Assembly (NCBI GenBank): GCA_017473285.1
Contig: JAFULP010000012.1
Location: 1 to 9,823, forward strand
Origin: Clostridia bacterium
GTDB taxonomy: Bacteria; Bacillota; Clostridia; Christensenellales; UBA1242
Length of the DNA stretch: 9,823 nucleotides
Direction of reading: 5' to 3'
Shown: in pieces, positions 1 through 7,300 of the stretch
How positions within the stretch are numbered: the first letter of the stretch is position 1
How the letters are laid out: each line of letters starts with the position of its first letter
Position numbers and translations under genes: made by a program
The notes under the pieces: model-generated
Seen by the model: the letters and a program-made list of their open reading frames with translations, nothing else
Told to the model about the DNA's origin: nothing
Database searches by the model: none

Positions 1-286
1 AGTCGTAATATGATACAAAAAATTCAACACGATTGTTGGGGAAAAACTCCCTAAACTCATTACACAATTGCGCTGCCAAAGTCTTGTTATGCGCCAATAT
101 CAATGTGGGTCTATTTACTTTTGCAATAATGTTTGCCATTGTAAAAGTTTTTCCGCTACCAGTAACACCCTTTAACACCTGTGCTTGAAGCCCGTCATTA
201 ATGCCCTCCACAAGTTTGTCAATTGCTTGTGGCTGGTCACCCGTAGGCTTAAACTTTGACACAAGTTCAAAATCCCTATATTCCAT
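1..286 (-). CDS. uvrB: UvrABC excinuclease subunit B, N-terminal part (runs off window)
   Basis: These are the first 95 codons of UvrB, the helicase-like damage-verification subunit of nucleotide excision repair. It is loaded by UvrA and recruits UvrC. The visible protein has PTGDQPQAI at residues 14-22, the Walker A loop GVTGSGKT at 40-47 (K46 is the ATP-binding lysine), then RPTLILAHNKTLAAQL and FFVSYYD. All are hallmark UvrB segments in the right order and spacing. The ATG at 286-284 is supported by a strong Shine-Dalgarno AAAGGAG (298-292) five bases upstream, and the protein begins where UvrB normally begins. The catalytic helicase motifs, beta-hairpin and C-terminal domain lie beyond base 1. 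It is separated from the upstream operon by a terminator, so it probably has its own promoter. I see no GAAC-N4-GTTC type LexA box in front of it, which is notable for a gene often under SOS control. Confidence 0.96.
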   Translation of the reverse strand, partial: MEYRDFELVSKFKPTGDQPQAIDKLVEGINDGLQAQVLKGVTGSGKTFTMANIIAKVNRPTLILAHNKTLAAQLCNEFREFFPNNRVEFFVSYYD

Positions 287-305
287 CGCAACTCCTTTAT
301 CTATA

Positions 306-334
306 ATGATAACACATATTTCGACAAATTTAAA
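306..334 (-). promoter_or_regulatory. Candidate uvrB promoter (weak match)
   Basis: On the minus strand, TTTAAA (334-329) is followed after 17 bases by TATCAT (311-306), giving 4/6 and 5/6 matches to sigma-A -35 and -10. The predicted start near 299 leaves a short leader that still contains the Shine-Dalgarno. The region is very AT-rich and alternatives exist, for example TTGTAT (409-404), 16 bases, TATAAA (387-382), so this is one plausible choice only. The TTTGTCGAAA motif fills the 3' side of the -35/-10 spacer. Confidence 0.33.
319..328 (-). promoter_or_regulatory. Spo0A-box-like motif upstream of uvrB
   Basis: The minus strand reads TTTGTCGAAA, containing the exact 0A box TGTCGAA. It lies 33 bases upstream of the uvrB ATG, within the spacer of the candidate promoter, a position that would suit repression rather than activation. 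It is one of three identical 10-mers in the window, all intergenic. Binding by Spo0A is inference. Confidence 0.4.
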
Positions 335-452
335 TACTTTTAATAAAATTTATTAAATATATTATTTACATAAATTTTCAATTTATAAGTTAACATTTGC
401 TTAATACAACTTAAACAATTGTTAAAATATACAATTTATAAAACCTGCCCAT

Positions 453-484
453 AAAAAAACCTTTTATAAAACTATAAAAGGTTT
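453..484 (-). terminator. Rho-independent terminator after the winged-helix-like pair
   Basis: A perfect 12-bp inverted repeat (457-468 with 473-484, arms AAACCTTTTATA / TATAAAAGGTTT) has a 4-base loop. On the minus strand it continues into a run of seven T's. It begins 5 bases after the stop codon at 490-492, so it ends the 1227-490 operon and separates it from uvrB. The stem is AT-rich, but its geometry and T-tract are typical. Confidence 0.82.
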
Positions 485-489
485 AATTG

Positions 490-849
490 TTAAAATATTA
501 GTAATTTTAATACCCATGTTATCAAAAAGCTTAGGATTGCCAATAAAACCGTTCGCCCAACTGCTGTCATTATTGTTCGTTTATCATTAACCAACTCCCT
601 ATGAAAGCCTTGTCCTTTAAGTTTAAGTGAAACACAATACACCATTTCACCCTTTTTGTCGCTCTTGGCCACTTCAATATAGTTGTCGTACACAAGGTTG
701 GTTACAATTTTTTCCACTTCATTAGGATACATTATATATCTATCACTAGCAAATGTAATAATTTCCCTTGGATTAATCAAACAACTTGTTTTGTTGGTGC
801 ATCTTTGATATAAATATTCCATTATATATCTTTCTTTTCTTGATAACAT
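490..849 (-). CDS. Small membrane protein with winged-helix-like N-terminal domain (second of a pair)
   Basis: I do not recognise the family. The 119-residue product has a soluble, charged N-terminal part (about 1-90) and one hydrophobic helix at about 97-117 ending at the C-terminus, so it looks tail-anchored with the N-terminal domain in the cytoplasm. The N-terminal pattern (helix, REIITFA helix, then EVEKIVTNLVYDNYIEV and a Lys/Gly-rich turn before MVYCVSLK) resembles a winged helix: recognition helix followed by a beta wing. It aligns without gaps over its first 60 residues with the gene upstream (12 identities, many similar positions), and the membrane helix starts at the same place in both, so the two are probably ancient tandem duplicates. 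The start at 849 is supported by TAGG(TTG) 7-8 bases upstream, which overlaps the stop codon of the preceding gene. The gap between them is 9 nt and translational coupling is likely. DNA binding is inferred from predicted fold only. Confidence 0.8.
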   Translation of the reverse strand: MLSRKERYIMEYLYQRCTNKTSCLINPREIITFASDRYIMYPNEVEKIVTNLVYDNYIEVAKSDKKGEMVYCVSLKLKGQGFHRELVNDKRTIMTAVGRTVLLAILSFLITWVLKLLIF

Positions 850-858
850 AAAATCAAC

Positions 859-1227
859 CTACCCTAAAAAATAATAAAATAAAAGATTTGCTCCAAAACT
901 ACCAACCGAACTTGCCAACATACACAAAATAATCCATCCATAAGGCAAATGTTGCTTTTTAACCTTCACCTTAGAACTTTCTTGCTCTAAATAAATTCTC
1001 GCCTTAGGCAAAAGGGAATAACAAAATGTAACATCTTCTTCAAATTTTAACACAATGTATTCCTGCTTGCACAAATATTCGATAATTTGTTTAACCGAAT
1101 CGGCATCATATTGCGTCCTTGAAGGCAATGCGCTAAGAATTTCCTCAACCGTTACAACCTTGTATGCACTATCTTCGCCAATTTTGCCAAGAACCCGTAA
1201 TACTGCGGTAGTTTTTTTATCCAGCAT
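859..1227 (-). CDS. Small membrane protein with winged-helix-like N-terminal domain (first of a pair)
   Basis: The 122-residue product is of unknown family and is the upstream paralogue of the gene at 490-849. Residues 1-80 look like a small winged-helix domain: helix 1 (about 3-17), VEEILSAL helix (27-34), a probable recognition helix DADSVKQIIEYLCKQ (41-55), then strands YIVLKFEE and VTFCYSLL forming a wing. A basic stretch (KVKVKKQH, 87-93) precedes a single membrane helix at about 96-120 that ends the protein. That basic stretch favours a cytoplasmic N-terminus and a tail-anchored topology. The ATG at 1227 has an AGGAG Shine-Dalgarno at 1238-1234, six bases away. No signal peptide, enzyme motif or cysteine cluster is visible. 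It could be a membrane-tethered regulator, but the fold could equally serve protein-protein contacts. Confidence 0.8.
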   Translation of the reverse strand: MLDKKTTAVLRVLGKIGEDSAYKVVTVEEILSALPSRTQYDADSVKQIIEYLCKQEYIVLKFEEDVTFCYSLLPKARIYLEQESSKVKVKKQHLPYGWIILCMLASSVGSFGANLLFYYFLG

Positions 1228-1238
1228 TTTACACTCCT

Positions 1239-1267
1239 ATTATATCATTAATATATATTTTTTGCAA
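1239..1267 (-). promoter_or_regulatory. Candidate promoter of the winged-helix-like pair
   Basis: TTGCAA (1267-1262), 17 bases, then a perfect TATAAT (1244-1239) on the minus strand. The match is good, but the -10 directly abuts the AGGAG at 1238-1234. Transcription would then start around 1232, giving a leader of only about 5 bases without the Shine-Dalgarno. Either the message is near-leaderless, or this is a chance match and the true promoter lies further upstream. Confidence 0.35.
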
Positions 1268-1310
1268 AAGATTAAAGAATATTTATTAATATAATTTTTA
1301 ATTTGTCGTA

Positions 1311-1333
1311 TTTTGCCGATAATTGCGCCAAAA
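1311..1333. repeat. Imperfect inverted repeat between pepF and the winged-helix-like pair
   Basis: TTTTGCCG (1311-1318) and CGCCAAAA (1326-1333) form a symmetric element with one mismatch and a 7-base centre. This is a GC-containing island in an otherwise AT-rich gap. No T-run follows on either strand, so it is a poor terminator and a better candidate operator. It lies about 85-105 bases upstream of the ATG at 1227. Confidence 0.4.
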
Positions 1334-1373
1334 ATTAGCGTGATTATAATGCATAATTTTTAATTATTTTAAA

Positions 1374-3131
1374 TTATTTTATTTCATTAATTATGTTAGT
1401 AATAAATTCAAACGCTTTAATATATGGTTCTTCAACTGTTAGGTCCACACCAATATCTTGCAATAACTCTACAGGCGGTTTTGTGCAACCACTCTTCAAA
1501 AATTTGATATATTGCTTATAGTAATCTTTGTCCGTTAATATATTTTGCACAATACACAATGCACTAATATATCCTGTGGCGTATTTATACACATAAAAAG
1601 GCGTGTAAAAGTGTGGTATCCTTGCCCACTCAAACTTTAACTCATCTGGCAGTAAAATATTTTCGCCATAATACTTTTTGTTCAATTCATAATATTTGTT
1701 GTTATAGTCTTCATAGGTTAAAGGTTCGCCACTCTCTAATTGCGAATGTGTAAAATCTTCAAATTCGCTAAACAAAGTTTGTCGATAAACCGTTCCCCTA
1801 ACGCTATCCAACAAATCAAATGCTAATGATATTTTTTCTTCATCAGTTGCCGTTTTGGATACATACAGGTTAAGCAAAATTTCATTTACAGTACTTGCCA
1901 CTTCCGCAACAAAAATAACATAATCCGACAATTGTATTGGCTGGTTACGATTTGAAAATTCAGTATGCATTGCATGCCCAATTTCGTGCGCCAATGTGCT
2001 AACACTGCTATAATCATCAACATAGTTCATCAGCACAATGCTAGGGCAATCATAATATCCCGTACTATATGCTCCAGTTTGCTTATTTTTGTTTGGCAAA
2101 TAGTCAATAACTCCTTGACTAAACTTTTCTTCCAACAATTGTTGATATTCTTCGCCCAATGGTTTGGTACATTCCTTCACCATTTCAATTGCTTGTTCAA
2201 CAGTATAATTTTTCTTAGTACCTATCGTAGTCATCAAATCATAATACGCCACGTCTTTTAAGTTTAAATATTGCGCTTTTTTGTCTACAATCTGTTTTAA
2301 CACATCCAATCTTTTGTTGATATTATTGATTAAATTATTATAAACTTTTTCTTCCACTTCTTCGTTATATAAGCAATTTTGTTTGACTGATTTAAAGTTT
2401 AAAAGTTTAGAATGAAAAATATCATACTGAATATCATTGGTGTAAAGGCTAGCAATTGTTCTAATTTTGCCACCATACCCACTCATTAATGACGAAAATG
2501 CATTCTTTCGTATTTGCCTATCATCATTATCAATTAAATTGGGATATTCCGCTTCGGTTACAGCGTGCTTTTTCCCTTCACTATCCACAATACCATCAAA
2601 TTGCATTTCACCATTTGTAAGCGTATCAAAGACATTACTATCATTACCCAAGCACAATGACATTTTACTCAAAAATTGTGCATCATATTCGCTTATCTTA
2701 TGGGCTTTATCACGAATTATTTCGCTAAAAAATCTTTTGTATTTCCACAACTCGCTATCATTGATAAGTTCTTTTAAATATTCATCTGGCAATTCCAACA
2801 TTTGCGGATAGGCAAAAGCCGTTATTTCAGCATAATCTTTATAAATGTACTGCAATTGTTGACTATAACTGATATACTTAGTGTTGCCAGTATCAACATT
2901 TAATGTATGACCAACAAAAAGTCCAGTTTTAGATAAAACCGCATCATATTCTTCGTTTAACTTTAAATATTTCAACAAACTTGTTTTGTTGCCCAATTGT
3001 CCATAAAACTCTTTAAATTTACTCATATTTTGTTTCAAATATTCAAAATTATTTTTTAGTTCTTCTTCGTCTTTAATATAATAAGATAAATCCCACTTAT
3101 ATTTTGCATCTATTTCATTTCTTTTTTTCAT
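1374..3131 (-). CDS. pepF: Oligoendopeptidase F (M3 family zinc metallopeptidase)
   Basis: The 585-residue protein matches the size and architecture of PepF/M3B oligoendopeptidases, cytoplasmic zinc enzymes that cut short oligopeptides. The zinc site is HEIGH at 382-386 (H382 and H386 ligands, E383 catalytic), within TLAHEIGHAMHTEF. The third ligand is E410 in FVAEVASTVNE. The C-terminal substrate-binding signature RIPHFYTPFYVYKYATG (504-520) is intact, followed by SGCTKPP (547-553). The all-helical N-terminal domain occupies about 1-200. The ATG at 3131 has AGGAGAG (3141-3135) three to four bases upstream, and the protein starts with the usual Lys-rich stretch followed by WDLSYYI, as in the family. 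It has no signal peptide, so it acts inside the cell. It has its own promoter. I see no strong terminator after the stop at 1374, so some read-through into the small gene pair is possible. Lys codons at the start are mostly AAA, unlike the surface-protein gene upstream. Specific physiological substrates cannot be read from sequence. Confidence 0.96.
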   Translation of the reverse strand: MKKRNEIDAKYKWDLSYYIKDEEELKNNFEYLKQNMSKFKEFYGQLGNKTSLLKYLKLNEEYDAVLSKTGLFVGHTLNVDTGNTKYISYSQQLQYIYKDYAEITAFAYPQMLELPDEYLKELINDSELWKYKRFFSEIIRDKAHKISEYDAQFLSKMSLCLGNDSNVFDTLTNGEMQFDGIVDSEGKKHAVTEAEYPNLIDNDDRQIRKNAFSSLMSGYGGKIRTIASLYTNDIQYDIFHSKLLNFKSVKQNCLYNEEVEEKVYNNLINNINKRLDVLKQIVDKKAQYLNLKDVAYYDLMTTIGTKKNYTVEQAIEMVKECTKPLGEEYQQLLEEKFSQGVIDYLPNKNKQTGAYSTGYYDCPSIVLMNYVDDYSSVSTLAHEIGHAMHTEFSNRNQPIQLSDYVIFVAEVASTVNEILLNLYVSKTATDEEKISLAFDLLDSVRGTVYRQTLFSEFEDFTHSQLESGEPLTYEDYNNKYYELNKKYYGENILLPDELKFEWARIPHFYTPFYVYKYATGYISALCIVQNILTDKDYYKQYIKFLKSGCTKPPVELLQDIGVDLTVEEPYIKAFEFITNIINEIK

Positions 3132-3180
3132 ACACTCTCCTATATAAAATCAAATTATATTTTGCTTAAATTTACTAATC

Positions 3181-3209
3181 ATTATACTATTTCATGATCA
3201 ATTAGTCAA
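3181..3209 (-). promoter_or_regulatory. Sigma-A-type promoter of pepF
   Basis: On the minus strand, TTGACT (3209-3204) is followed after 17 bases by a perfect TATAAT (3186-3181). The start is predicted near 3174, giving a leader of about 43 bases before the ATG at 3131. It lies just downstream of the terminator of the sugar transferase gene, consistent with pepF being transcribed alone. The spacer contains the short palindrome TGATCA. Confidence 0.78.
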
Positions 3210-3288
3210 ACAAGTGGGCTTTGGCTAAATAATTTTTTTGTCAAAAAAATCCTATATGTACCATAAAATGTAAGTTTTGCCACAAAAT

Positions 3289-3315
3289 AAAAAACGGTTA
3301 AATTAATAACCGTTT
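3289..3315 (-). terminator. Rho-independent terminator of the sugar transferase gene
   Basis: Perfect 9-bp arms (3307-3315 and 3292-3300; AAACGGTTA / TAACCGTTT) enclose a 6-base loop and run into six T's on the minus strand. The hairpin overlaps the first two transcribed bases of the TAA stop... it includes bases 3314-3315 of the stop codon at 3316-3314, so coding and termination signals are fused. Confidence 0.85.
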
Positions 3316-4069
3316 ATACTTTGCTTTTCTTTTTGCCAATTTTTTGAGTTTTTGCAATCAAATCTTTTGCCAATTCTTGCTTAGTGTTGTATTCTTCCTT
3401 AGTTACCACTCCGCTTTCAAGCAAATAATCACCATAATAATATGCTTGCTTGGTTTTGTCTTGTTCAACAATATCCACCTTTTTAAACACCTTTAATACA
3501 GTTTTAAACAATATTTTAATATCAAGCCATAAACTACAATGCTCTACATAGTATTTATCGTACTCAAACACTTCTTCCCAAGTGATATTGTTGCGTCCAT
3601 TTACTTGCGCCAAACCTGTAAGCCCTGGGCGAACTAAACTTCGAGTGTTTTGCTCCTCATTGTAAAACACCATATCCTTAACCAACTTAGGTCTAGGCCC
3701 TACTATACTCATATCGCCCTTAAAAATATTCCAAAGTTGAGGTAACTCATCAAGGCTAGTTTTTCTCAACATATTGCCAAATTTGGTCATACGCTCTCTA
3801 TCTGGCAACAACTCGCCATTGGCATCACGGGTATTAAGCATTGAGCGATATTTATATAATTTAAATATTTTGTTGTTCTTGCCGGGTCTATAATTTTTAA
3901 ATATTATACCCTTACCCATCTTAATTCGGCACACTATTGACACAATCAAAAATACTGGGCTTAAAATAATTAACGCAAGCCCAGACAATAGCATATCAAA
4001 AAATCTTTTAAAAAATAATGTATATAAACTTTTCCTAACTTTAGGTTTAGTATATGTATTTTGTTCCAT
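3314..4069 (-). CDS. Monotopic phosphoglycosyl transferase (bacterial sugar transferase family)
   Basis: The 251-residue enzyme should transfer a sugar-1-phosphate from a UDP-sugar to undecaprenyl phosphate, the first membrane step of glycan, capsule or glycoprotein assembly. Features in order: KRFFD (21-25), one hydrophobic re-entrant or membrane segment (about 27-48), RPGKNNKIFKLYKYRSM (61-77), LRKTSLDELPQLWN (101-114) with the catalytic Asp-Glu pair D107/E108, GDMSIVGPRP (118-127) and RPGLTGLAQVNGRN (147-160). A single hydrophobic segment fits the small PglC-like class rather than the multi-helix WbaP/WcaJ class. The sugar cannot be told. The ATG at 4069 is chosen over an in-frame TTG at 4108 because AAGGAGA (4081-4075) sits just upstream of it. 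A C-terminal extension of about 50 residues follows the usual end of the family; residues 211-238 resemble a SHOCT-type short helical domain. No other glycan gene is in the window. Confidence 0.93.
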   Translation of the reverse strand: MEQNTYTKPKVRKSLYTLFFKRFFDMLLSGLALIILSPVFLIVSIVCRIKMGKGIIFKNYRPGKNNKIFKLYKYRSMLNTRDANGELLPDRERMTKFGNMLRKTSLDELPQLWNIFKGDMSIVGPRPKLVKDMVFYNEEQNTRSLVRPGLTGLAQVNGRNNITWEEVFEYDKYYVEHCSLWLDIKILFKTVLKVFKKVDIVEQDKTKQAYYYGDYLLESGVVTKEEYNTKQELAKDLIAKTQKIGKKKSKV

Positions 4070-4130
4070 AATTTTCTCCTTATGAAATTTAAAAGTAAAT
4101 TTATGCAAACATTATGTAAAATTCACTGTA

Positions 4131-4159
4131 CTTATATAGTAACACACAATTTATCACAA
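4131..4159 (-). promoter_or_regulatory. Probable promoter of the sugar transferase gene
   Basis: TTGTGA (4159-4154), 17 bases, TATAAG (4136-4131) on the minus strand. The start is predicted near 4124, giving a leader of about 55 bases before the ATG at 4069. It lies in the 231-base gap after the surface-protein terminator; nothing else in that gap stands out, and its high-coordinate part is almost pure A/T. Confidence 0.6.
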
Positions 4160-4263
4160 ATCAAGTAAAAGCAAAAAATTATTTAATTTGTTGAATTATT
4201 AATTATTTTTGTATTTATTTAAAAATACTTATTTTAAGTATTTTAAATTAATTTTTTACAGTA

Positions 4264-4295
4264 AAAAACTTCTATGAATTTTCATAGAAGTTTTT
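4264..4295 (-). terminator. Strong Rho-independent terminator of the surface-protein gene
   Basis: A perfect 15-bp inverted repeat (4264-4278 with 4281-4295; arms AAAAACTTCTATGAA / TTCATAGAAGTTTTT) has a 2-base spacer, which in RNA opens to a small AT loop. A/T tails on both sides mean it could end transcription in either direction. It starts 5 bases after the stop codon at 4303-4301 and is the longest perfect hairpin in the window. Confidence 0.88.
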
Positions 4296-4300
4296 AATTA

Positions 4301-7300
4301 TTAATCTTTGTTTTCTGTTTTAACAGTTTTTCTTCTTGACTTATTTCTCTTTCCTGCCAAAGCGAAGAATAAGATTACGCCACCCAAGATTACTACAGAT
4401 ACAACAATCAATACAATTCCAACCACATTATCTTTAACGCTCTTAGGTTCACTCTTGTTAACCACGCTAAAGTTTATTGATTTTGTTGTAGCATTTCCGT
4501 TAGCATCTTTTACTGTCAATTTTAATTCATAGTTACCAACACCATTAATTGCCCATGTGTTTGTGCCTTCGCTTGTAAATGCGTCGCCACTTAATTCAAA
4601 TGAATAATTATCAGTAGTTAGGTCAACTGTAGCCTTATTAGTATCCATATCCTTTAAAGATACCTTAATGTCATAACTAAATAATTCTTTTTCACCTTCA
4701 GTAGCCACAATTGTTAGGATATATTTACCATCTTGTTTTACATCATTAACAGTTTCTTGTTTAAATGACTTAACATTTAATGTAATATCTTGACCATTGT
4801 AAGTGATTTTTGAATCTTGAAGTTTGTTACTATCAATAATAATTGTAGGGTCATAGTAGTCACCACAAGTAACTGTGAAACTCTTAGAATCAGAATTATA
4901 ATCAGTTGTAGCAGTATAAGTTACAGTGTATACACCATCTTTTTCTGCTGTGAAATAGTAGTTGTTAAAGTTTTCTTCATCAAACTTAACTTCAACTTCA
5001 GTTTCCGTACCGTTCTTATCAGTAAACACTACTTTAGGAGTCGCATTAATTTCAACGCCATTTTCGCTTACTGAGATTACTGGTAATTCAATCTTTTCAT
5101 TTAAGTTTGCTGTGCGGTTTGCTAATAATTCGTCAATACCATCTTCCCATTCCATTTCAGGTTCATTAATAGTGATTGTAACTGGTCCACCACCCAATTC
5201 AGCAGTTTGTGGAGTTCCGTTTAACATATATGTTGCAGTAACTGTAGCAGTATATGTTCCAGCCTTATTAAACTTGAAACTGTTTGGTTGAGAACCTAAA
5301 CCGCTTGGCTTATTTTCGCCCCAAGCAATGTTGTACACAACATTTGTATATTCGCCTTTACCTGTTAGGCTTAGATTTAACACAACTTCTTCACCAATAT
5401 TGGCTGTGATGTTTGCACCATTTTCGATGTCAATTTCAGCTTTTTCAGTGTTAGCAACTTCAAATGTTGACACATAACTTACCTTATTGCCAGCATCGTC
5501 AGTAGCAGTGTATATTACATAATATGTTCCAGCATATGTTGTTGTAAGTTCGGCAATTTCAATCCCCCATCTATTGTTAACAGTATCTTCAATAAATCTA
5601 TTGATTGTTACGCCAACGGTTTGGTCAGGAGTATCAACATAACATCTTACTTCAACTTCCAATCTTTTATCAATATCATCAGTAAATGACACTGTAGGAA
5701 GTTCAACTAGTGCATTTTGGTCATATTTAATACCAGTTGTATAACGATTTACAGCACTTACGATTGTAGGAGTGCCAGTTTCGCTAGTGTTATCAATAGC
5801 AATTTCTCTTGCCTTTACTACAAATTGATTTTGGTCGTTAATGGCAACTGCAAATACAGTAACCTTAGATTGATTTGTGTATTCATTACTATTTAACTTA
5901 AGTGTAGTATATCCATCCTTAGATGTTAACTTATTTAAATGTGATGGTGTAAATGTAGTGATAAATTCATCAAAGTTGTAACCATACTTTTCGTTGTATG
6001 TGTCGCTATTTTTTGAATTATAATCTGCTGTTACATTTTCAATATGAGTTTTAACTGCATTTTCAATCTCAGTCTTATCACCATAGTAGTAATAAGTTCT
6101 TACTTCCACTCTTTCATCAGCCACCAATTCGCTATTAGTTGGTTCTTCCTTAGCCGAAGCACTAGTAAACTTTAATTCAGCATTAGGGTCAATTGTATCA
6201 TTAATTGATGGGAAATTGATAATCAAATTCTTATCAACATTGTATGATAATGCATCAACATCAGCAACTTTAATTGTATAAGTTGTTGCATATGCTGGAC
6301 TATCATTTTCGCCTCTTGCAGTATATTCTAGTTTGAAAGTTGCACCAGCATATTTTTCCTTAATTTCTTCTTCAGTTCCAGGGAATTGGAAGAATACTTT
6401 ATCGTTATATGACTTATTAGCATCATATGCTGCATTACCATGTTCAGCATCGTTACTATCAATATCAAAGTATACACTTGAATCTGTAGACAACACCAAC
6501 TTACGGCTAAACCACTTGTTAGTAGCCATATCTTCGTAGCTTGTTACATAGTCCTCAGCATAGATTGCTGGCAACCAGAAACCGCCATAACCAACTTCGC
6601 TAGGAACGATATAATCAACGCCTGTAACCACTTCATCTTCCCAGTTGTCGCCAGTAGTTTCATAACTATCAGCATATGTTACAAGGTATGGAGATGAATT
6701 AGTAACCTTAAATGAATACGCAGCGCTTGTAGCCTTGTTGCCATAAGCATCTTCCACTTCATAATAAATTGTGTGGTCACCAGTTTCAGTGAAAGTATAT
6801 TCAAATTGGTTTGGTTCTAACTTAACTGCAGTGTTACCCTTCTTAATTGTGATTACAGTGTTAACTTCAACGCTAGACTTATTGTGAGTTTTGTCTGTAA
6901 CATTTGGTGTAGGTAAAGTTGTTACAGCACCACTTTGAACGTTTGTAATGCTGTTGTGAGAAACTTCCAACTCTGCCTTAGTGTTATAGTCTTCTGTTAC
7001 TTTTACAGTGTAAGAACGGTCAGCAAACGCTGAAATTTTAGATTTGTACTTAATAATATAAGTAGCACTATCAGAGCCATTAGCAACCGAACTATCTCCA
7101 AGAGCTAAATCTTCAAGTGTTGGAGTAAAGTAAATCTTGCCGTCATCCACTCTTGTAACGCCAGCAATTTTAGATACATCCACACCACCACGAGTGATGA
7201 TGATGTTAGTGCCAAGGTCAGCAGTTGTGTATTCTTGAGCCACTGTAGGATTTTCAGCATCCAAAGTGTTCATAATTTTAGGCAATGGTAACACATATTC

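Noticed and set aside
414..423. Palindrome AACAATTGTT in the uvrB upstream gap
   Set aside because: Only 10 bases, AT-rich, and no second copy; it does not match the LexA consensus.
417..498. 14-base direct repeat AATTGTTAAAATAT at 417-430 and 485-498
   Set aside because: Almost pure A/T, and the second copy includes a stop codon; chance recurrence in AT-rich DNA is likely and no mobile-element feature flanks it.
1334..1373. Terminator directly after pepF
   Set aside because: Only A/T inverted repeats such as AAAAATTA/TAATTTTT with a long loop; no GC-containing stem followed by a T-run.
3233..3249. TTTTTTTGTCAAAAAAA upstream of pepF as a further Spo0A box or promoter
   Set aside because: The core TGTCAAA lacks the G of the exact box and is embedded in homopolymer runs; on the minus strand its TTGACA has no -10 at the right distance.
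4070..4108. Upstream in-frame TTG start adding 13 residues to the sugar transferase
   Set aside because: No ribosome-binding site precedes the TTG, while AAGGAGA sits at ideal distance before the ATG at 4069; the added residues are read from the leader.
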